A DNA stretch of 64,000 bases from Aquipseudomonas guryensis (GCF_014164785.1 NZ_JACJFN010000001.1:1116001-1180000), one strand, 5' to 3'. Numbered from the stretch's first letter, positions 25,000-35,422 are shown. The notes: generated from the sequence alone by a model not told the origin. Made by a program: numbers and translations.

Positions 25000-25680
25000 T
25001 TATTTCCTAGAAAAATGCACCACCAGCTTGTCGCCGGCGGTCTGCAGGACTTGCACCAGCACCAGCAGAAGGATCACGGTGACCGCCATCACGTCCGGCT
25101 GGTAGCGCTGGTAGCCGTAGCGCACGGCCAGGTCGCCGAGACCGCCGCCGCCGATCAGGCCGCTCATGGCGGTGTAGGAGACCAGGGTGATGGCGGTCAC
25201 GGTGGCGGCGGCGATCAGTCCCGGCAGCGCTTCTGGCAGCAGGGCGCGGAAGATGATCTGCAGGGTGGTCGCGCCCATGGCCTGGGTCGCCTCAATTATT
25301 CCGCGGTCGACTTCGCGCAGGGCGGTTTCCACCAGGCGCGCGAAGAACGGCGTGGCACCGACCACCAGCGGCGGGATGGCCCCGGCGACGCCCAGCGAGG
25401 TGCCGGTGATCAGCACGGTCAGCGGGATCATCAGGATCAGCAGGATGACGAACGGCACCGAGCGCAGCACGTTGACCAGCAGCGACAGCACCGCGTACAG
25501 CGCGCGTTGCTCGAACATCTGCCGCGGGCCGGTGAGGAACAGCAGCACGCCCAGCGGCAGGCCGAGCAGCACGGTGAACAGCAGCGAGCCGCCGAGCATG
25601 TTGAGGGTGTCGAGGCTGGCGTAGCCGATCTCCTGCCAGTCGACATTGGGCAGCCAGCTGGCCAGCAGGGAATCGATCAT
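25000..25680 (-). CDS. metI: Methionine ABC transporter permease
   Basis: 226 residues with five to six transmembrane helices. The BPD_transp_1 EAA loop is [53 protein letters not shown] is conserved among MetI proteins. The start ATG (25680) overlaps the metN stop as ATGA. The frame stays open upstream to 26061, but that part is antisense-like filler inside metN and is discarded. Inner-membrane channel of the methionine importer. Confidence 0.95.
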   Translation of the reverse strand: MIDSLLASWLPNVDWQEIGYASLDTLNMLGGSLLFTVLLGLPLGVLLFLTGPRQMFEQRALYAVLSLLVNVLRSVPFVILLILMIPLTVLITGTSLGVAGAIPPLVVGATPFFARLVETALREVDRGIIEATQAMGATTLQIIFRALLPEALPGLIAAATVTAITLVSYTAMSGLIGGGGLGDLAVRYGYQRYQPDVMAVTVILLLVLVQVLQTAGDKLVVHFSRK

Positions 25681-26684
25681 CGCAGCACCTCCAGATGCAC
25701 GTCGGCGGCCTGGAAACGCGCCAGCGCGGCGTCGATGTCGCCGCCGGTGAGGGCCAGGGTCAGCTGGCCGTAGGGGCTGTCCTTGATGCGGTCGATGCGC
25801 CCGGCGAGGATGCTGTAGTCCACCCCGGTCTCGCGCGCCACGGTACCCAACAGCGGCGCGTAGGTGGCTTCGCCCTGGAAGGTCAGCCGGAGGATGCGGC
25901 CCTGCACATGGGCGAAGTCGTCGCGCTGCTCGTCCTCGTCGATGTGCTCGTCTTCCTGGACGAAACGCTTGGTGGTGGCGTGCTGCGGATGCAGGAACAC
26001 TTGGGCCACCGGGCCCTGTTCGACGATCTGCCCGCCGTCCATTACCGCCACCTGATCGCACACGCGGCGGATCACGTCCATCTCGTGGGTGATCAGCACT
26101 ATGGTCAGGCCCAGCTCGCGGTTGATCTCGGCCAGCAGCTGCAGCACCGAGGCGGTGGTTTGCGGGTCGAGGGCACTGGTGGCCTCATCGCACAGCAGGA
26201 TCTTCGGCTGGGTGGCCAGGGCGCGGGCGATGCCGACGCGCTGTTTCTGCCCGCCGGACAATTGCGCCGGGTACTTGTTGGCGTGGTCGGCCAGGCCGAC
26301 GCGGGCCAGCAGTTCGGCCACGCGCTGGGCGATCTCGCCGCGGCTCAGCTCGCCGGCCAGTTGCAGGGGCATGGCGACGTTGGCGGCGACGGTCTTCGAC
26401 GACAGCAGGTTGAAGTGCTGGAAGATCATCCCGACCTGCTGGCGGAAGCGGCGTAGGCCGTTGGCGTCGAGGGCGGTGACGTCCTCGCCGTCGACGCTGA
26501 TGCGGCCGCCGCTGGGTTCTTCCAGGCGGTTGATCAGGCGCAGCAGGGTGCTCTTGCCAGCCCCGGAATGGCCGATCAGGCCGAACACCTGGCCGGCGTC
26601 GATGCGCAGGTCGGTGGGCTGCAAGGCGGGCACGGCGCGCCCGGCGACCTGGTAGGTCTTGTTGACGTGGTGGAACTCGATCAC
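25677..26684 (-). CDS. metN: Methionine ABC transporter ATP-binding protein
   Basis: 335 residues with a GTG start (26682-26684; [15 protein letters not shown]). Walker [11 protein letters not shown]-loop in FQHFNLL, signature LSGGQKQR, Walker [13 protein letters not shown], and switch His in ITHEMD. The C-terminal about 90 residues form the NIL (ACT-like) domain, which binds methionine and inhibits transport when methionine is high. First gene of metNIQ. The upstream 347 bp hold a REP palindrome and a MITE-like copy. Confidence 0.95.
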   Translation of the reverse strand: MIEFHHVNKTYQVAGRAVPALQPTDLRIDAGQVFGLIGHSGAGKSTLLRLINRLEEPSGGRISVDGEDVTALDANGLRRFRQQVGMIFQHFNLLSSKTVAANVAMPLQLAGELSRGEIAQRVAELLARVGLADHANKYPAQLSGGQKQRVGIARALATQPKILLCDEATSALDPQTTASVLQLLAEINRELGLTIVLITHEMDVIRRVCDQVAVMDGGQIVEQGPVAQVFLHPQHATTKRFVQEDEHIDEDEQRDDFAHVQGRILRLTFQGEATYAPLLGTVARETGVDYSILAGRIDRIKDSPYGQLTLALTGGDIDAALARFQAADVHLEVLR

Positions 26685-26846
26685 GGAGCGAACCTTGTGG
26701 GTACGTGGGAGTGACTGCCGCCATCCGATGGGCGCGGCGACTCCTTCTAGCCTAGGCGGTTAGCCGAAAGCCGCGCATTTTAGCCGGTTTGTTTATGCGT
26801 TCTTAGTCTTTATTGGCCTGAATAGCTTATGCACAGGCATAAGCAC

Positions 26847-26897
26847 GCAGGGCGGGTGCAACCCGCGTATCTGGCTCGCAGGTTACACCCGCCCTAC
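26847..26897. repeat. REP-like inverted repeat upstream of metN
   Basis: Left arm GCAGGGCGGGTGCAACC (26847-26863) and right arm (26881-26897) that reads GTAGGGCGGGTGTAACC inward: 15 of 17 positions match. The same arm type occurs at 50434-50487. The 162 bp between metN and this repeat show no gene, only an AT-rich patch around 26770-26825 that could hold the metN promoter. Confidence 0.75.
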
Positions 26898-26908
26898 GGG
26901 ATGCGGCG

Positions 26909-27018
26909 CTCGCGAGCTAGAGCCAGGCTAGGCGGGCAAGGGCCGAGGGCGCGGAGTTTACGGGCTGTAAATGAGCACCCGAGGCCCTTGCCCAACGACG
27001 CATGGCCGACGCGCAGCC
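26909..27018. mobile_element. MITE-like palindromic element, copy 2 (diverged ends)
   Basis: Shares CTCGCGAGCTAGAGCCAGG, the core GGAGTTTACGGGCTGTAAAT followed by GAGCA, and ATGGCCGACGCGCAG with copy 3 (43358-43477, opposite strand), and the core with copy 1. The terminal ACGATCT motif is no longer recognisable, so the boundaries are approximate. It ends 14 bp short of the stop codon of the downstream minus-strand gene. Confidence 0.7.
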
Positions 27019-27031
27019 GCGCCGATGGGGG

Positions 27032-27985
27032 TCAGCTGTTGCTTTGCGGACTCAGCACCAGCCGCGGTTCCTGATCCGGCTTGAGCACCGGCGAGAACTG
27101 CGGGTTGAAGCCAGGCTCAAGCTTCTTGATCCGTGCCGACAGCAGCGCGGCAACAAAGGGGTAGTCCTTGGCCTCGCGCACTTGCAGGCGTACCGCACAA
27201 TCGAAGGCGACCACGTCGGCGGCCACGGCGTCGAGCAGGGTGCGCAGGCTGTCGCGGTCGTTGGCGTCGAGCATCGGCATGGGCACGCTGCTGCTGCTGG
27301 CAGTAGGATCGATCAGGCGCGCACGTGGCTCTGCGGCAGCGGCTGCTTCGGCCGCCGCTGCAGCTTTGGCGGCGGCGAGCTTGGCGGCTTGTGCGGCAGC
27401 GGCTTCGCGTTTGGCGGTGGCCTGTTCCTCGGCCAGCTTCTGCAGGCGCACACGCTCGGCTTCTTTCTGTGCCAGGCTGGCTTCCGCCTGCTGCAGACGC
27501 TGTTCGACGTCGCTGCGGCGCTGAGTCTCGGTGGCGGCAGCGACCTGGGGCTGACTCGCCGGTTTGGCTGCCGGGGCCGGGGTGGCTTTGGCAGTCGGTT
27601 TGCCAGAGGCGCCCTGGCTGGCAGCCAGGCTCTGTTCGTACTGGCCCTTCAAGCCGGGCGCCATGGCCATGTACGGCTTGGCCTTGGCCAGAGCTTGGCT
27701 GGCGGCTTCGGGGTTCTGTGCGGCCAACTGCTGCTGGCCCTGCTTCAGGTAGGCGCCGGCCAGCTCGCGCTGGTACTGTTCGATGCGCACATCATTCTTC
27801 TCGGTGCGCTGCTGCAGGGCAGTCAGGCTCTGCTCGGCGGCCTGCAACTCGCCCCGGCTGATCTGTGCAGATACGCCATTGAAGCTGGTGACCAGCTCAT
27901 CGGGGGTCCAGTATTCGGCATGGGCCTGGCCCAGCAGCAGACTCAGCGCGAGCGTGGCAAGGGATTGCGTCTTGTTGAAATTCAT
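27032..27985 (-). CDS. Secreted Ala/Lys-rich coiled-coil protein of unknown function
   Basis: 317 residues. Signal peptide MNFNKTQSLATLALSLLLGQAHA, a helical N-terminal region with many Gln/Leu (residues about 30-130), a Pro/Ala/Lys linker, a long coiled coil (ETQRRSDVEQRLQQAEASLAQKEAERVRLQKLAEEQATAKREAAAAQ) and a C-terminal domain with a single Cys (FDCAVRLQVREAKDYPF). Coiled-coil plus Ala-rich arrangement recalls TolA-like or divisome accessory proteins, but no family is recognised. The start at 27985 is fixed by the signal peptide. It lies between metN and znuB, apparently the PA5502 position. Confidence 0.8.
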   Translation of the reverse strand: MNFNKTQSLATLALSLLLGQAHAEYWTPDELVTSFNGVSAQISRGELQAAEQSLTALQQRTEKNDVRIEQYQRELAGAYLKQGQQQLAAQNPEAASQALAKAKPYMAMAPGLKGQYEQSLAASQGASGKPTAKATPAPAAKPASQPQVAAATETQRRSDVEQRLQQAEASLAQKEAERVRLQKLAEEQATAKREAAAAQAAKLAAAKAAAAAEAAAAAEPRARLIDPTASSSSVPMPMLDANDRDSLRTLLDAVAADVVAFDCAVRLQVREAKDYPFVAALLSARIKKLEPGFNPQFSPVLKPDQEPRLVLSPQSNS

Positions 27986-28038
27986 TTTATGACCGACTGG
28001 TTCTGTGGCGTTTCTGTTTGGGCAAAAAACGCCCAATA

Positions 28039-28827
28039 CTAGCGGGCTCGGCGCGGCAGCACAAAGCTCAACAGAAATAGGCCCGCGGCAGACACCACAA
28101 TCGACGGTCCGGCTGGGGTGTCCTGATACCAGGAAAGGCTCAAGCCTGCGGCTACCGCGAGCATGCCGAGCACACTGGCGCCCACCGCCATCTGTTCCGG
28201 CGTACGCGCATGGCGCTGGGCGGCGGCCGCCGGAATGATCAGCAGCGAGGTGATCAGCAGTACGCCGACGATCTTCATCGCCACCGCGATGACCACCGCA
28301 ATCAGCAGCATCAGGGCCAGACGCAGGGCCGCCACCGGCAGACCTTCGACCCGCGCCAGTTCCTCGTGCACGGTGATCGCCAGCAGCTGGCGCCACAACG
28401 GCACGAGCAGGGCTAGAACCAGCACGGCGCCGCCAACGATCCAGGCCAGGTCGCTGGGGCCGACGGCCAGCAGGTCACCGAAGAGATAGGCCATAAGGTC
28501 GATGCGCACCTCGTCCATAAAGCTCAGCACCACCAGACCCAGCGACAGGGTGGTCGGCGCGAGAATGCCCAGCAATGTGTCCGAGGCCAGTGGCTGGCGC
28601 TGCTGCAGGGTCACCAGCAGCACGGCCAGCAGCAGGCAGCCGGCGGTCACCGCCAGGGTCGGGCTGACATCCAGCAGCAGGCCGAGGGCCACGCCGAGCA
28701 GTGCGGCATGCGACAGGGTATCGCCGAAATAGGCCATGCGCCGCCAGACCACAAAGGAGCCCAGAGGGCCGGCGACCAGGGCCAGGGCCAGGCCGGCGAG
28801 CAGGGCGTTGAGCAGGAAATCGGGCAT
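28039..28827 (-). CDS. znuB: Zinc ABC transporter permease ZnuB
   Basis: 262 residues, ABC-3 (metal) permease family with about eight helices; [25 protein letters not shown] and [20 protein letters not shown] are signature stretches. The ATG at 28827 overlaps the znuC stop (TGATG); another in-frame ATG at 28839 lies within znuC and is less likely. Inner-membrane channel of the high-affinity zinc importer with ZnuA and ZnuC. Last gene of zur-znuC-znuB. Confidence 0.95.
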   Translation of the reverse strand: MPDFLLNALLAGLALALVAGPLGSFVVWRRMAYFGDTLSHAALLGVALGLLLDVSPTLAVTAGCLLLAVLLVTLQQRQPLASDTLLGILAPTTLSLGLVVLSFMDEVRIDLMAYLFGDLLAVGPSDLAWIVGGAVLVLALLVPLWRQLLAITVHEELARVEGLPVAALRLALMLLIAVVIAVAMKIVGVLLITSLLIIPAAAAQRHARTPEQMAVGASVLGMLAVAAGLSLSWYQDTPAGPSIVVSAAGLFLLSFVLPRRAR

Positions 28828-29618
28828 CAATGTTTGCAACCGGGGCCGTGGACATGGGCCGGGCCGTGGATGGTCAGGCCGGGCTGATCGACCACCGCGC
28901 CGTGCAGATCGTGGCTGTGGTCGTGGTGGTGGTGGTAGATGGCCAGGCTCTTGGCGTCCTGGCCGAACATCTCGACGAATACCGGGTCATTACTGACCTG
29001 CTCCGGGTGGCCGGAGCAGCACACGTGGCGATTCAGGCAGACCACCTGGTCGGTGGTGCTCATCACCAGGTGCAGGTCGTGGGAGACCATCAGCACGCCG
29101 CAGCCGTGGCGGTCGCGCAGCTGGGTGATCAGGCGGTACAGCTCGGCCTGGCCGGCGACGTCGACGCCCTGCACCGGTTCGTCGAGCACCAGCAGTTCGG
29201 GCTCACGCAGCAGGGCGCGGGCCAGCAGCACGCGCTGCAGTTCGCCGCCGGAAATGCCCTGCAGCGGGCTGTCGATCACCTGCTCGGCACCGACCTCGGC
29301 CAGCGCCGCCTGCGCCGCGGCGCGGTCAACCCCTGGCACCAGGCGCAGGAAACGCAGCACCGAGAGCGGCAGGGTCGGGTCGACGTGCAGTTTCTGCGGC
29401 ATGTAGCCGATGCGCAGGCGTGCCTTGCGTTGCACCCGGCCGTTGTCGGGCTTGAGCAGGCCGAGCACGGCGCGCACCAGGGTGGTCTTGCCGGCGCCGT
29501 TGGGGCCGATCAGGGTGACGATCTCACCGGCGCGTACGGTCAGCTGCACATCTTGCAACACGCGCTGCCCGGCAAAGCCAACGCCAACGCCGTCGAGCTG
29601 GACCAGTACCTCGCTCAT
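28827..29618 (-). CDS. znuC: Zinc ABC transporter ATPase ZnuC with His-rich tail
   Basis: 263 residues. Walker A GPNGAGKT, signature SGGELQR, Walker [13 protein letters not shown], switch His in VSHDLH. After residue about 225 the protein ends in a histidine-rich extension ([13 protein letters not shown] ... [13 protein letters not shown]), presumably metal-binding. The start ATG 29618 overlaps the zur stop (ATGA). Energises zinc uptake through ZnuB; co-transcribed with its repressor. Confidence 0.95.
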   Translation of the reverse strand: MSEVLVQLDGVGVGFAGQRVLQDVQLTVRAGEIVTLIGPNGAGKTTLVRAVLGLLKPDNGRVQRKARLRIGYMPQKLHVDPTLPLSVLRFLRLVPGVDRAAAQAALAEVGAEQVIDSPLQGISGGELQRVLLARALLREPELLVLDEPVQGVDVAGQAELYRLITQLRDRHGCGVLMVSHDLHLVMSTTDQVVCLNRHVCCSGHPEQVSNDPVFVEMFGQDAKSLAIYHHHHDHSHDLHGAVVDQPGLTIHGPAHVHGPGCKH

Positions 29619-30115
29619 GCCGCCTCCCGGCAACTGGCGCAAAGGCCGACGATTTCCACGGTCTGGCTTTCCACCACGAAACCCACCGCCTTGGCACCGG
29701 TGACAATCGCCTGGCTGATGCTCGGCAGCTCCAGCTCTATGGCGGTGTGGCAATTGCGACAGATGAGGAACTGGCCCTGGTGCGCATGTTCCGGGCGCAC
29801 GCAGCCAATAAAGGCGTTGAGCGATGCGATGCGATGCACCAGGCCGTTTTCCTGGAGGAAATCCAGCGCCCGATAGACGGTCGGCGGTGCGGCGCGCCGG
29901 CCGTCGGCCTCGCTCAGCACGCCGAGGATGTCGTAGGCGCCCAGCGGCTTGTGGCTCTGCCAGACCAGCTCCAGCACGCGCTTGCGCAGGGCGGTCAGGC
30001 GCACGCCCTGCTTGGTGCAGAGTGCATCGGCCTCTGCCAGGGCGCTGCTGACACAGTGCGAATGGTCGTGCGGCAGGCAGGCCAGGGGCGTGTTGGCGGT
30101 ATGCGGTTTGAACAT
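29615..30115 (-). CDS. zur: Zinc uptake regulator (Fur family)
   Basis: 166 residues. Fur-family winged helix ([28 protein letters not shown] ... [20 protein letters not shown]) and metal-binding dimerisation domain ([28 protein letters not shown]: two CxxC pairs for structural zinc). The N-terminus carries an extra HDHSHC segment. Represses zinc uptake genes when zinc-loaded. Divergent from znuA, sharing a 63-bp region that contains a Zur-like palindrome; first gene of zur-znuCB, so it autoregulates. Confidence 0.95.
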   Translation of the reverse strand: MFKPHTANTPLACLPHDHSHCVSSALAEADALCTKQGVRLTALRKRVLELVWQSHKPLGAYDILGVLSEADGRRAAPPTVYRALDFLQENGLVHRIASLNAFIGCVRPEHAHQGQFLICRNCHTAIELELPSISQAIVTGAKAVGFVVESQTVEIVGLCASCREAA

Positions 30116-30140
30116 GACGAGGACGTCCGGGTGAAGAGAC

Positions 30141-30153
30141 GTTATTCTATAAC
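30141..30153. promoter_or_regulatory. Candidate Zur box between zur and znuA
   Basis: GTTATTCTATAAC has the GTTAT-n-ATAAC symmetry of Zur sites and lies centrally between the divergent starts. The AT-rich centre (TATTCT / TATAAC) may double as the -10 of one or both promoters. Predicted by eye. Confidence 0.65.
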
Positions 30154-30178
30154 TCTTTGCCTGCCGAGTCTTGCCGTC

Positions 30179-31087
30179 GTGTCGCGTCTTTCCGTGGTTG
30201 TCCTGCTCTGCCTGTTTTCCCTCTCCGCTCGCGCCGAAGTGCAGCTGCTGACCAGCATCAAGCCGTTGCAACTGATCGCCGCTGCGGTGCAGGAGGGTGT
30301 CGGCACCCCGGCCGTGCTGCTGCCGCCGGGCGCCTCGCCGCACCGTTTCGCCCTGCGCCCGTCAGATGTGCGCCAGGTGCAGAGCGTCACCCTGCTGTAC
30401 TGGATTGGCCCGGACATGGAGAGCTTCCTGCCGCGCGTGCTGCAGTCGCGCAGTTTGCCGAGTGTGGCGCTGCAGGACTTGCCCGGCCTGCAGCTGCGCC
30501 ATTTTTCCAAGCCAGAGAACGACGAGCACGGCCACGATGAGCATGCCCATGATGAGCACGACCACGATCACCGCCCCGGCACGCTGGACGCCCACCTCTG
30601 GCTGTTGCCGCATAACGCCAAGGTGATCGCCGCGAAGATGGCTGCCGACCTGGCCCAGGCCGATCCGGCCAATGCCGCCCGTTACCAGAGCAACCTGGCT
30701 GCCTTCGAAGCGCGCCTGGATGCCCTCGACCAGCGCCTGCATGCGCGTCTGGGCAAGGTGGTCGGCAAGCCCTACTTCGTCTTCCACGAGGCCTATGACT
30801 ACTTCGAGGCCGCCTATGGCCTCAAACATGCCGGTGTATTCAGCGTGGCCGCCGAGGTGCAGCCGGGTGCGCGGCATGTGGCGGCGATGCGTGAGCGCCT
30901 GCAGGCGGCCGGGCCGAGCTGCGTGTTCAGCGAGCCGCCGCTGCGCCCGCGCCTGGCAGAAACCCTGAGCGCAGGCCTGCCGGTCAAGCTGGCAGAAATG
31001 GATGCGCTGGGCGCCTCGGCGCAGAGCTATGAGCAGTTGCTGGAAGGCTTGGCCAGCGAGCTGGCCGGCTGCCTGGAAAGCCTGTAG
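30179..31087 (+). CDS. znuA: Zinc ABC transporter substrate-binding protein ZnuA
   Basis: 302 residues from the GTG at 30179 (VSRLSVVVLLCLFSLSARA signal peptide, then EVQLLTSIKPLQLIAAAV). An alternative GTG at 30131 has a better ribosome site (GAGGA) but would run through the Zur box. Cluster A-I metal-binding protein: first His in GASPHRF, a flexible His-rich loop (GHDEHAHDEHDHDHR), second His in LDAHLWL, third in FHEAYDYFE. Periplasmic zinc capture for ZnuBC. Confidence 0.92.
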   Translation: MSRLSVVVLLCLFSLSARAEVQLLTSIKPLQLIAAAVQEGVGTPAVLLPPGASPHRFALRPSDVRQVQSVTLLYWIGPDMESFLPRVLQSRSLPSVALQDLPGLQLRHFSKPENDEHGHDEHAHDEHDHDHRPGTLDAHLWLLPHNAKVIAAKMAADLAQADPANAARYQSNLAAFEARLDALDQRLHARLGKVVGKPYFVFHEAYDYFEAAYGLKHAGVFSVAAEVQPGARHVAAMRERLQAAGPSCVFSEPPLRPRLAETLSAGLPVKLAEMDALGASAQSYEQLLEGLASELAGCLESL

Positions 31088-31094
31088 GAACAGC

Positions 31095-32045
31095 TCAGAG
31101 AGCGAAGGGCAGCGCCAGGCTGATCTGCTGTCGCTGCGCCAGACGGCGCTGGAACTCGCCGGGATCCTTGACCAGCACATCACGGCCCTGGAAGCGCCGC
31201 GCGGCGATCAAACGTGACAGCCAGAAGCGCAGGCAGGCGATGCGCAGCATGGCCGGCCACAGCTCGGCTTCGCTGCGGGTGAACGGCCGTAGCGCGGCGT
31301 AGGCGCCGAGCAGGGCGCGGGCGCGCGGCAGGTCGAGGCTGTCGTCGGCCTGCGAGCACCAGTCATTGAGGGTGATCGCCAGGTCGTAGAGCATCGGCCC
31401 GGAGCAGGCGTTGTAGAAGTCGATCACCCCGGCCAGCTGGTTGCCGTCGAACAGCGCGTTGTCGCGGAACAGGTCAGCGTGCAGGTTGGCGCGCGGCAGG
31501 GCGAGGATGCGCGCCTTCAGTTCGGCCACTTCGTGCAGGCTGTCGCGCAGCAATGGCAGCTGCTCGTCGTGCAGTTCCAGGGCCAGCATCGGGCCTTCTT
31601 CGAGCATCCAGTCGAGGCCGCGGTCGCTGCGCCGTTCGAGGATATTGTCGCGGGTGGCCAGGTGCAGGCGCGCCAGCCAGCTGCCGATCTCCGCGCAGTG
31701 GTGGGCATTGGGTTGGCTGATGTGCTTGCCGGCCAGGCGCGGCTGCAGGATCGCCGGCTTTTCTGCCAGTTCACCGAGGGCTTCGCCGTTTTGCATCGGC
31801 ACCGCGTAGGGTACCGGCAAGCCGGCCTGGTGCAGGCGCGCGAGCAGCTCGATGAAGAACGGCATGTCGGCCCGTGGGCCGCGCTCGACCAGGGTCAGCA
31901 CATATTCGCCGCCGTCCAGGCTGACGAAGAAGTTGCTGTTCTCGGTGCCGGCACTGATGCCCTGGAAGTCCTTCAACCGCCCCAGCCCGTAGGGCGCGAG
32001 GAAGGCTTCCAGTTCGTGGCGTTCCAGGGGGGTGAAGACCGACAT
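31095..32045 (-). CDS. thrB: Homoserine kinase (APH/ThrB type)
   Basis: 316 residues. Protein-kinase-like (aminoglycoside phosphotransferase) fold: GISAGTENSNFFV nucleotide loop, LPRANLHADLFRDNALF catalytic loop with the Asp base, and GVIDFYNACSGPMLYDLA with the metal-binding Asp. This is the non-GHMP homoserine kinase of pseudomonads. Phosphorylates L-homoserine in threonine synthesis. Convergent with znuA (7 bp between stops). Confidence 0.94.
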   Translation of the reverse strand: MSVFTPLERHELEAFLAPYGLGRLKDFQGISAGTENSNFFVSLDGGEYVLTLVERGPRADMPFFIELLARLHQAGLPVPYAVPMQNGEALGELAEKPAILQPRLAGKHISQPNAHHCAEIGSWLARLHLATRDNILERRSDRGLDWMLEEGPMLALELHDEQLPLLRDSLHEVAELKARILALPRANLHADLFRDNALFDGNQLAGVIDFYNACSGPMLYDLAITLNDWCSQADDSLDLPRARALLGAYAALRPFTRSEAELWPAMLRIACLRFWLSRLIAARRFQGRDVLVKDPGEFQRRLAQRQQISLALPFAL

Positions 32046-32100
32046 GGCAGGCGCGTCCGTTTAGTTCAGGGGGCAGGCGGTTGGCCGACTGCCCGAGGGT

Positions 32101-32388
32101 TTACCACTTAAAGATTTCCCAGGCCGGGATCAGCATATCCGGCTGGTCGGAGCGGATGAAGTTGCCTTCGCTGCCATCGGCACGCACCAGAAAGTAGGGC
32201 TTGCCGCCTTTCGGGGTGATCTTGATGGCATACAGAAAACCGTTCTGGCGGTATTCGGTGATGGTCTTGTCGCCATCCTGGCGGATGGTCACGTCCGGAT
32301 CGGCGCTCGGCGCATCCTCGGCGGCGATGGCATACAGCGGGCTGATGGCCAGCAGGCCGGTGAGCAACAGGCGGTTGAGTACGCGCAT
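32101..32388 (-). CDS. DUF2782 small secreted protein
   Basis: 95 residues. Signal peptide [23 protein letters not shown], then [41 protein letters not shown], the DUF2782 core, ending WEIFKW. The start at 32388 is set by the signal peptide. It lies 55 bp downstream of no other minus-strand start and 55 bp upstream of thrB, so may be co-transcribed with thrB. Divergent from polA with 73 bp between. Function unknown; conserved next to polA in pseudomonads. Confidence 0.88.
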   Translation of the reverse strand: MRVLNRLLLTGLLAISPLYAIAAEDAPSADPDVTIRQDGDKTITEYRQNGFLYAIKITPKGGKPYFLVRADGSEGNFIRSDQPDMLIPAWEIFKW

Positions 32389-32461
32389 GGTAACCTTGTC
32401 CCTTTCTCTGGTTGGTGGGTTCATTCTAGCGCCCGCCCCTGGCAAAAGGTTGATCCTGCGC

Positions 32462-35284
32462 ATGTCTAACGCTCCTCTGGTTCTGGTCGACGGTTCCTCT
32501 TACCTGTACCGCGCCTTCCATGCCCTGCCGCCGCTGGCCACTTCCAAGGGCCTGCAAACCGGAGCGGTGAAGGGCGTGTTGAACATGCTCAAGAGCCTGC
32601 GCAAACAGTATCCGCACAGCCCCTTCGCGGTGGTGTTCGACGCCAAGGGTGGCACCTTCCGCGACGCCATGTTCGCCGAGTACAAAGCCAACCGCCCGCC
32701 GATGCCGGAGGAGCTGCGTGGCCAGGTCGAGCCGCTGCATGCGGCTGTGCGTGCCCTTGGTTACCCGCTGCTGTGCGTCGAAGGGGTCGAGGCCGACGAC
32801 GTGATCGGCACCCTGGCCCGGCAGACCGCCGCCCTGGGTCGCGACGTGGTGATCTCCACCGGCGACAAGGACATGGCCCAGCTGGTCTGTCCGCACGTCA
32901 CCCTGGTCAACACCATGACCGGCAGCGTCTATGACGTGGAGGGCGTGAAAGAGAAATTCGGCGTCGGCCCGGAGCTGATCATCGACTACCTGGCGCTGAT
33001 GGGCGACAAGGTCGACAACATTCCCGGTGTGCCGGGCGTCGGCGAGAAGACCGCGCTGGGCCTGCTGGTCGGCGTCGGTGGCGGCCTCGACGTGCTCTAC
33101 GCCAACCTCGACAAGGTGCCGGAGCTGCCGATTCGCGGGGCCAAGACCCTGCCGGCCAAGCTCGCCGAGCATAAGGACATGGCCTTCCTGTCCTACCAGC
33201 TGGCGACCATCAAGCTGGACGTCGAGCTGGATGTCGGCGTCGACGACCTGCACCCGGGTGAGCCGGATCGCGAGGCGCTGACCACTCTCTATACCGAACT
33301 GGAATTCAGGAGCTGGCTGGATGAGCTGCAGCGCGAGCAGGCGCGCAGCAAACCGCTGGCCAAGGCTGCGGCTAAGCCGCTGGTGAGCAGTGGCGGGCTG
33401 TTCGATGAGCCTGAACCGCTGGCAGCTGCAGTCGAGGAACAGCAGCAGGAGCAGCCGGTCGCCAGCGACACACGCTATGAAACCGTGCTGGAGCAGGCCC
33501 GGTTCGATGCCTGGCTGCAGAAGCTGGAGCAGGCCGAGCTGATCGCCTTCGATACCGAAACCACCAGCCTCGACCCGCAGCAGGCTCAGGTGGTCGGCGT
33601 GTCCTTCGCCGTCAGCGCTGGCGAGGCCGCCTATGTGCCGCTGGCCCACACCTACATGGGCGTGCCGGCGCAGCTGGATCGCGATGCGGTGCTGCGCGCG
33701 CTCAAACCGCTGCTGGAAGACCCGGCCAAGGCCAAGGTTGGCCAGCACGCCAAGTACGACATGAATGTGCTGGCCCATGCCTCGACGCCGATCATGGTGC
33801 AGGGCGTGGCCTTCGACACCATGCTCGAATCCTATGTGCTGGACTCCACCGCCACCCGCCACGATATGGACAGCCTGGCGCTGAAGTACCTCGACCACAG
33901 CACCATCCGTTTCGAGGACATCGCCGGCAAAGGTGCCAAGCAGCTGACTTTCGACCAGATCGCCCTGGAACAGGCCGGCCCTTACGCAGCGGAAGACGCC
34001 GACGTAACCCTGCGCCTGCACCAGACGTTGTGGGCCAAATTGCAGGAAACGCCGACCCTGGCCAAGGTGCTGCGCGAGATCGAGATGCCGCTGGTGCCGG
34101 TATTGGCGCGTATCGAACGCCAGGGCGCGCTGGTCGACGCCAAGCTGCTCGGCCAGCACAGCGTCGAACTGGGCGAGCGCCTGGTCGAGCTGGAGCGCCA
34201 GGCCTTCGCCATCGCCGGCGAAGAGTTCAACCTCGGTTCGCCCAAGCAGCTCGGCGCGATCCTCTACGAGAAACTCGGCCTGCCGATCATCAGTAAGACC
34301 GCCACCGGCCAGGCCTCGACCGCCGAAGCGGTGCTCGCCGAACTGGCCGAGCAGGATTACGAACTGCCCAAGGTGCTGATGCAGTACCGCTCCCTGAGCA
34401 AACTGAAAAGCACCTACACCGACCGCCTGCCAGAGCAGATCAACCCGCGCACCGGGCGCATCCACACCAGTTACCACCAGGCCGTCACCGCCACCGGGCG
34501 CTTGTCCTCGACCGATCCGAACCTGCAGAACATCCCGATCCGCACCGCCGAAGGCCGGCGCATTCGCCAGGCGTTCATCGCGCCCAAGGGCTACAAGCTG
34601 CTGGCGGCGGACTACTCGCAGATCGAGCTGCGCATCATGGCTCACCTGGCCCAGGACGAAGGCCTGCTGGATGCCTTCCGCCACGGCCGCGACGTGCACA
34701 AGGCGACCGCCGCCGAAGTGTTCGGCGTGCCTCTCGACGCAGTGACCAACGACCAGCGGCGCAGCGCCAAGGCGATTAACTTCGGCCTGATCTACGGCAT
34801 GAGCGCCTTCGGCCTGGCCAAGCAGATCGGCTGCGACCGCAAGCAGGCACAGGCCTATATCGACGTCTACTTCCACCGTTATCCCGGGGTGCTGGCCTAC
34901 ATGGAGCGCACCCGCGAGCAGGCGTCGCAACAGGGCTATGTCGAGACCCTGTTTGGCCGCCGTCTGTACCTGCCGGATATCCATGCGAAGAACCCGTCAC
35001 TGCGCAAGGGCGCCGAGCGCACCGCAATCAACGCACCGATGCAGGGCACCGCAGCCGACATCATGAAGCGCGCGATGATCGCCGTGGACGCCTGGCTGCC
35101 GCAGTCCGGGCTGGATGCCAAGGTCATCCTGCAGGTACACGACGAACTGGTGCTGGAGGTGCGCGAGGATCAAATCGACGCGCTCAAGGCTGGTCTGCTG
35201 CCGTTGATGAGCGGTGCCGCCGAGCTGGATGTGCCGCTGTTGGTTGAGGCGGGAGTGGGTGACAACTGGGACGAAGCGCACTGA
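32462..35284 (+). CDS. polA: DNA polymerase I
   Basis: 940 residues, all three domains intact. 5'-3' nuclease (about 1-290: [39 protein letters not shown]), 3'-5' exonuclease (from about 350; [12 protein letters not shown] near 363 gives the catalytic Asp/Glu), and polymerase (motif A DYSQIELR near 717, motif [15 protein letters not shown], motif C VHDELV near 892). Functions in Okazaki maturation and repair. The start is the ATG before [18 protein letters not shown]; the frame is open further upstream across the DUF2782 gene but not credibly. A Pro/Glu/Gln-rich linker separates the first two domains. Confidence 0.98.
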   Translation: MSNAPLVLVDGSSYLYRAFHALPPLATSKGLQTGAVKGVLNMLKSLRKQYPHSPFAVVFDAKGGTFRDAMFAEYKANRPPMPEELRGQVEPLHAAVRALGYPLLCVEGVEADDVIGTLARQTAALGRDVVISTGDKDMAQLVCPHVTLVNTMTGSVYDVEGVKEKFGVGPELIIDYLALMGDKVDNIPGVPGVGEKTALGLLVGVGGGLDVLYANLDKVPELPIRGAKTLPAKLAEHKDMAFLSYQLATIKLDVELDVGVDDLHPGEPDREALTTLYTELEFRSWLDELQREQARSKPLAKAAAKPLVSSGGLFDEPEPLAAAVEEQQQEQPVASDTRYETVLEQARFDAWLQKLEQAELIAFDTETTSLDPQQAQVVGVSFAVSAGEAAYVPLAHTYMGVPAQLDRDAVLRALKPLLEDPAKAKVGQHAKYDMNVLAHASTPIMVQGVAFDTMLESYVLDSTATRHDMDSLALKYLDHSTIRFEDIAGKGAKQLTFDQIALEQAGPYAAEDADVTLRLHQTLWAKLQETPTLAKVLREIEMPLVPVLARIERQGALVDAKLLGQHSVELGERLVELERQAFAIAGEEFNLGSPKQLGAILYEKLGLPIISKTATGQASTAEAVLAELAEQDYELPKVLMQYRSLSKLKSTYTDRLPEQINPRTGRIHTSYHQAVTATGRLSSTDPNLQNIPIRTAEGRRIRQAFIAPKGYKLLAADYSQIELRIMAHLAQDEGLLDAFRHGRDVHKATAAEVFGVPLDAVTNDQRRSAKAINFGLIYGMSAFGLAKQIGCDRKQAQAYIDVYFHRYPGVLAYMERTREQASQQGYVETLFGRRLYLPDIHAKNPSLRKGAERTAINAPMQGTAADIMKRAMIAVDAWLPQSGLDAKVILQVHDELVLEVREDQIDALKAGLLPLMSGAAELDVPLLVEAGVGDNWDEAH

Positions 35285-35388
35285 TTGCGCGGTCAGAGGC
35301 TGCGGCATAGGGTCGCAGCTCGCCGGCTTTTTAGTTCGTTTCAGTCTTTCAAATCATTGCTTATCGCAATGCGATTTAAAAAATCACT

Positions 35389-35416
35389 GAACTATCCGCT
35401 GGCAAGCCCGGTCAGA
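35389..35416 (+). promoter_or_regulatory. AlgU (sigma-22 / RpoE-like) promoter of ersA
   Basis: GAACTA at 35389-35394, 17-bp spacer, TCAGA at 35412-35416: close to the AlgU/RpoE consensus GAACTT-N16/17-TCTGA. Agrees with the known envelope-stress control of ErsA in P. aeruginosa. Confidence 0.75.
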
Positions 35417-35422
35417 GATTAC

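Noticed and set aside
25681..26061. N-terminal extension of the metI frame by 127 codons.
   Set aside because: It overlaps metN on the same strand in another frame; MetI starts at 25680 with an ATGA overlap and normal length.
27986..28396. N-terminal extension of the coiled-coil protein frame.
   Set aside because: It overlaps znuB; a clear signal peptide begins at 27985.
35285..35388. Possible polA terminator (GCTGCG...CGCAGC near 35294-35314) and an imperfect AT-rich dyad AAATCATTGC...GCAATGCGATTT.
   Set aside because: The first stem is short and separated from its T-run; the dyad is imperfect. Not strong enough to list as features.
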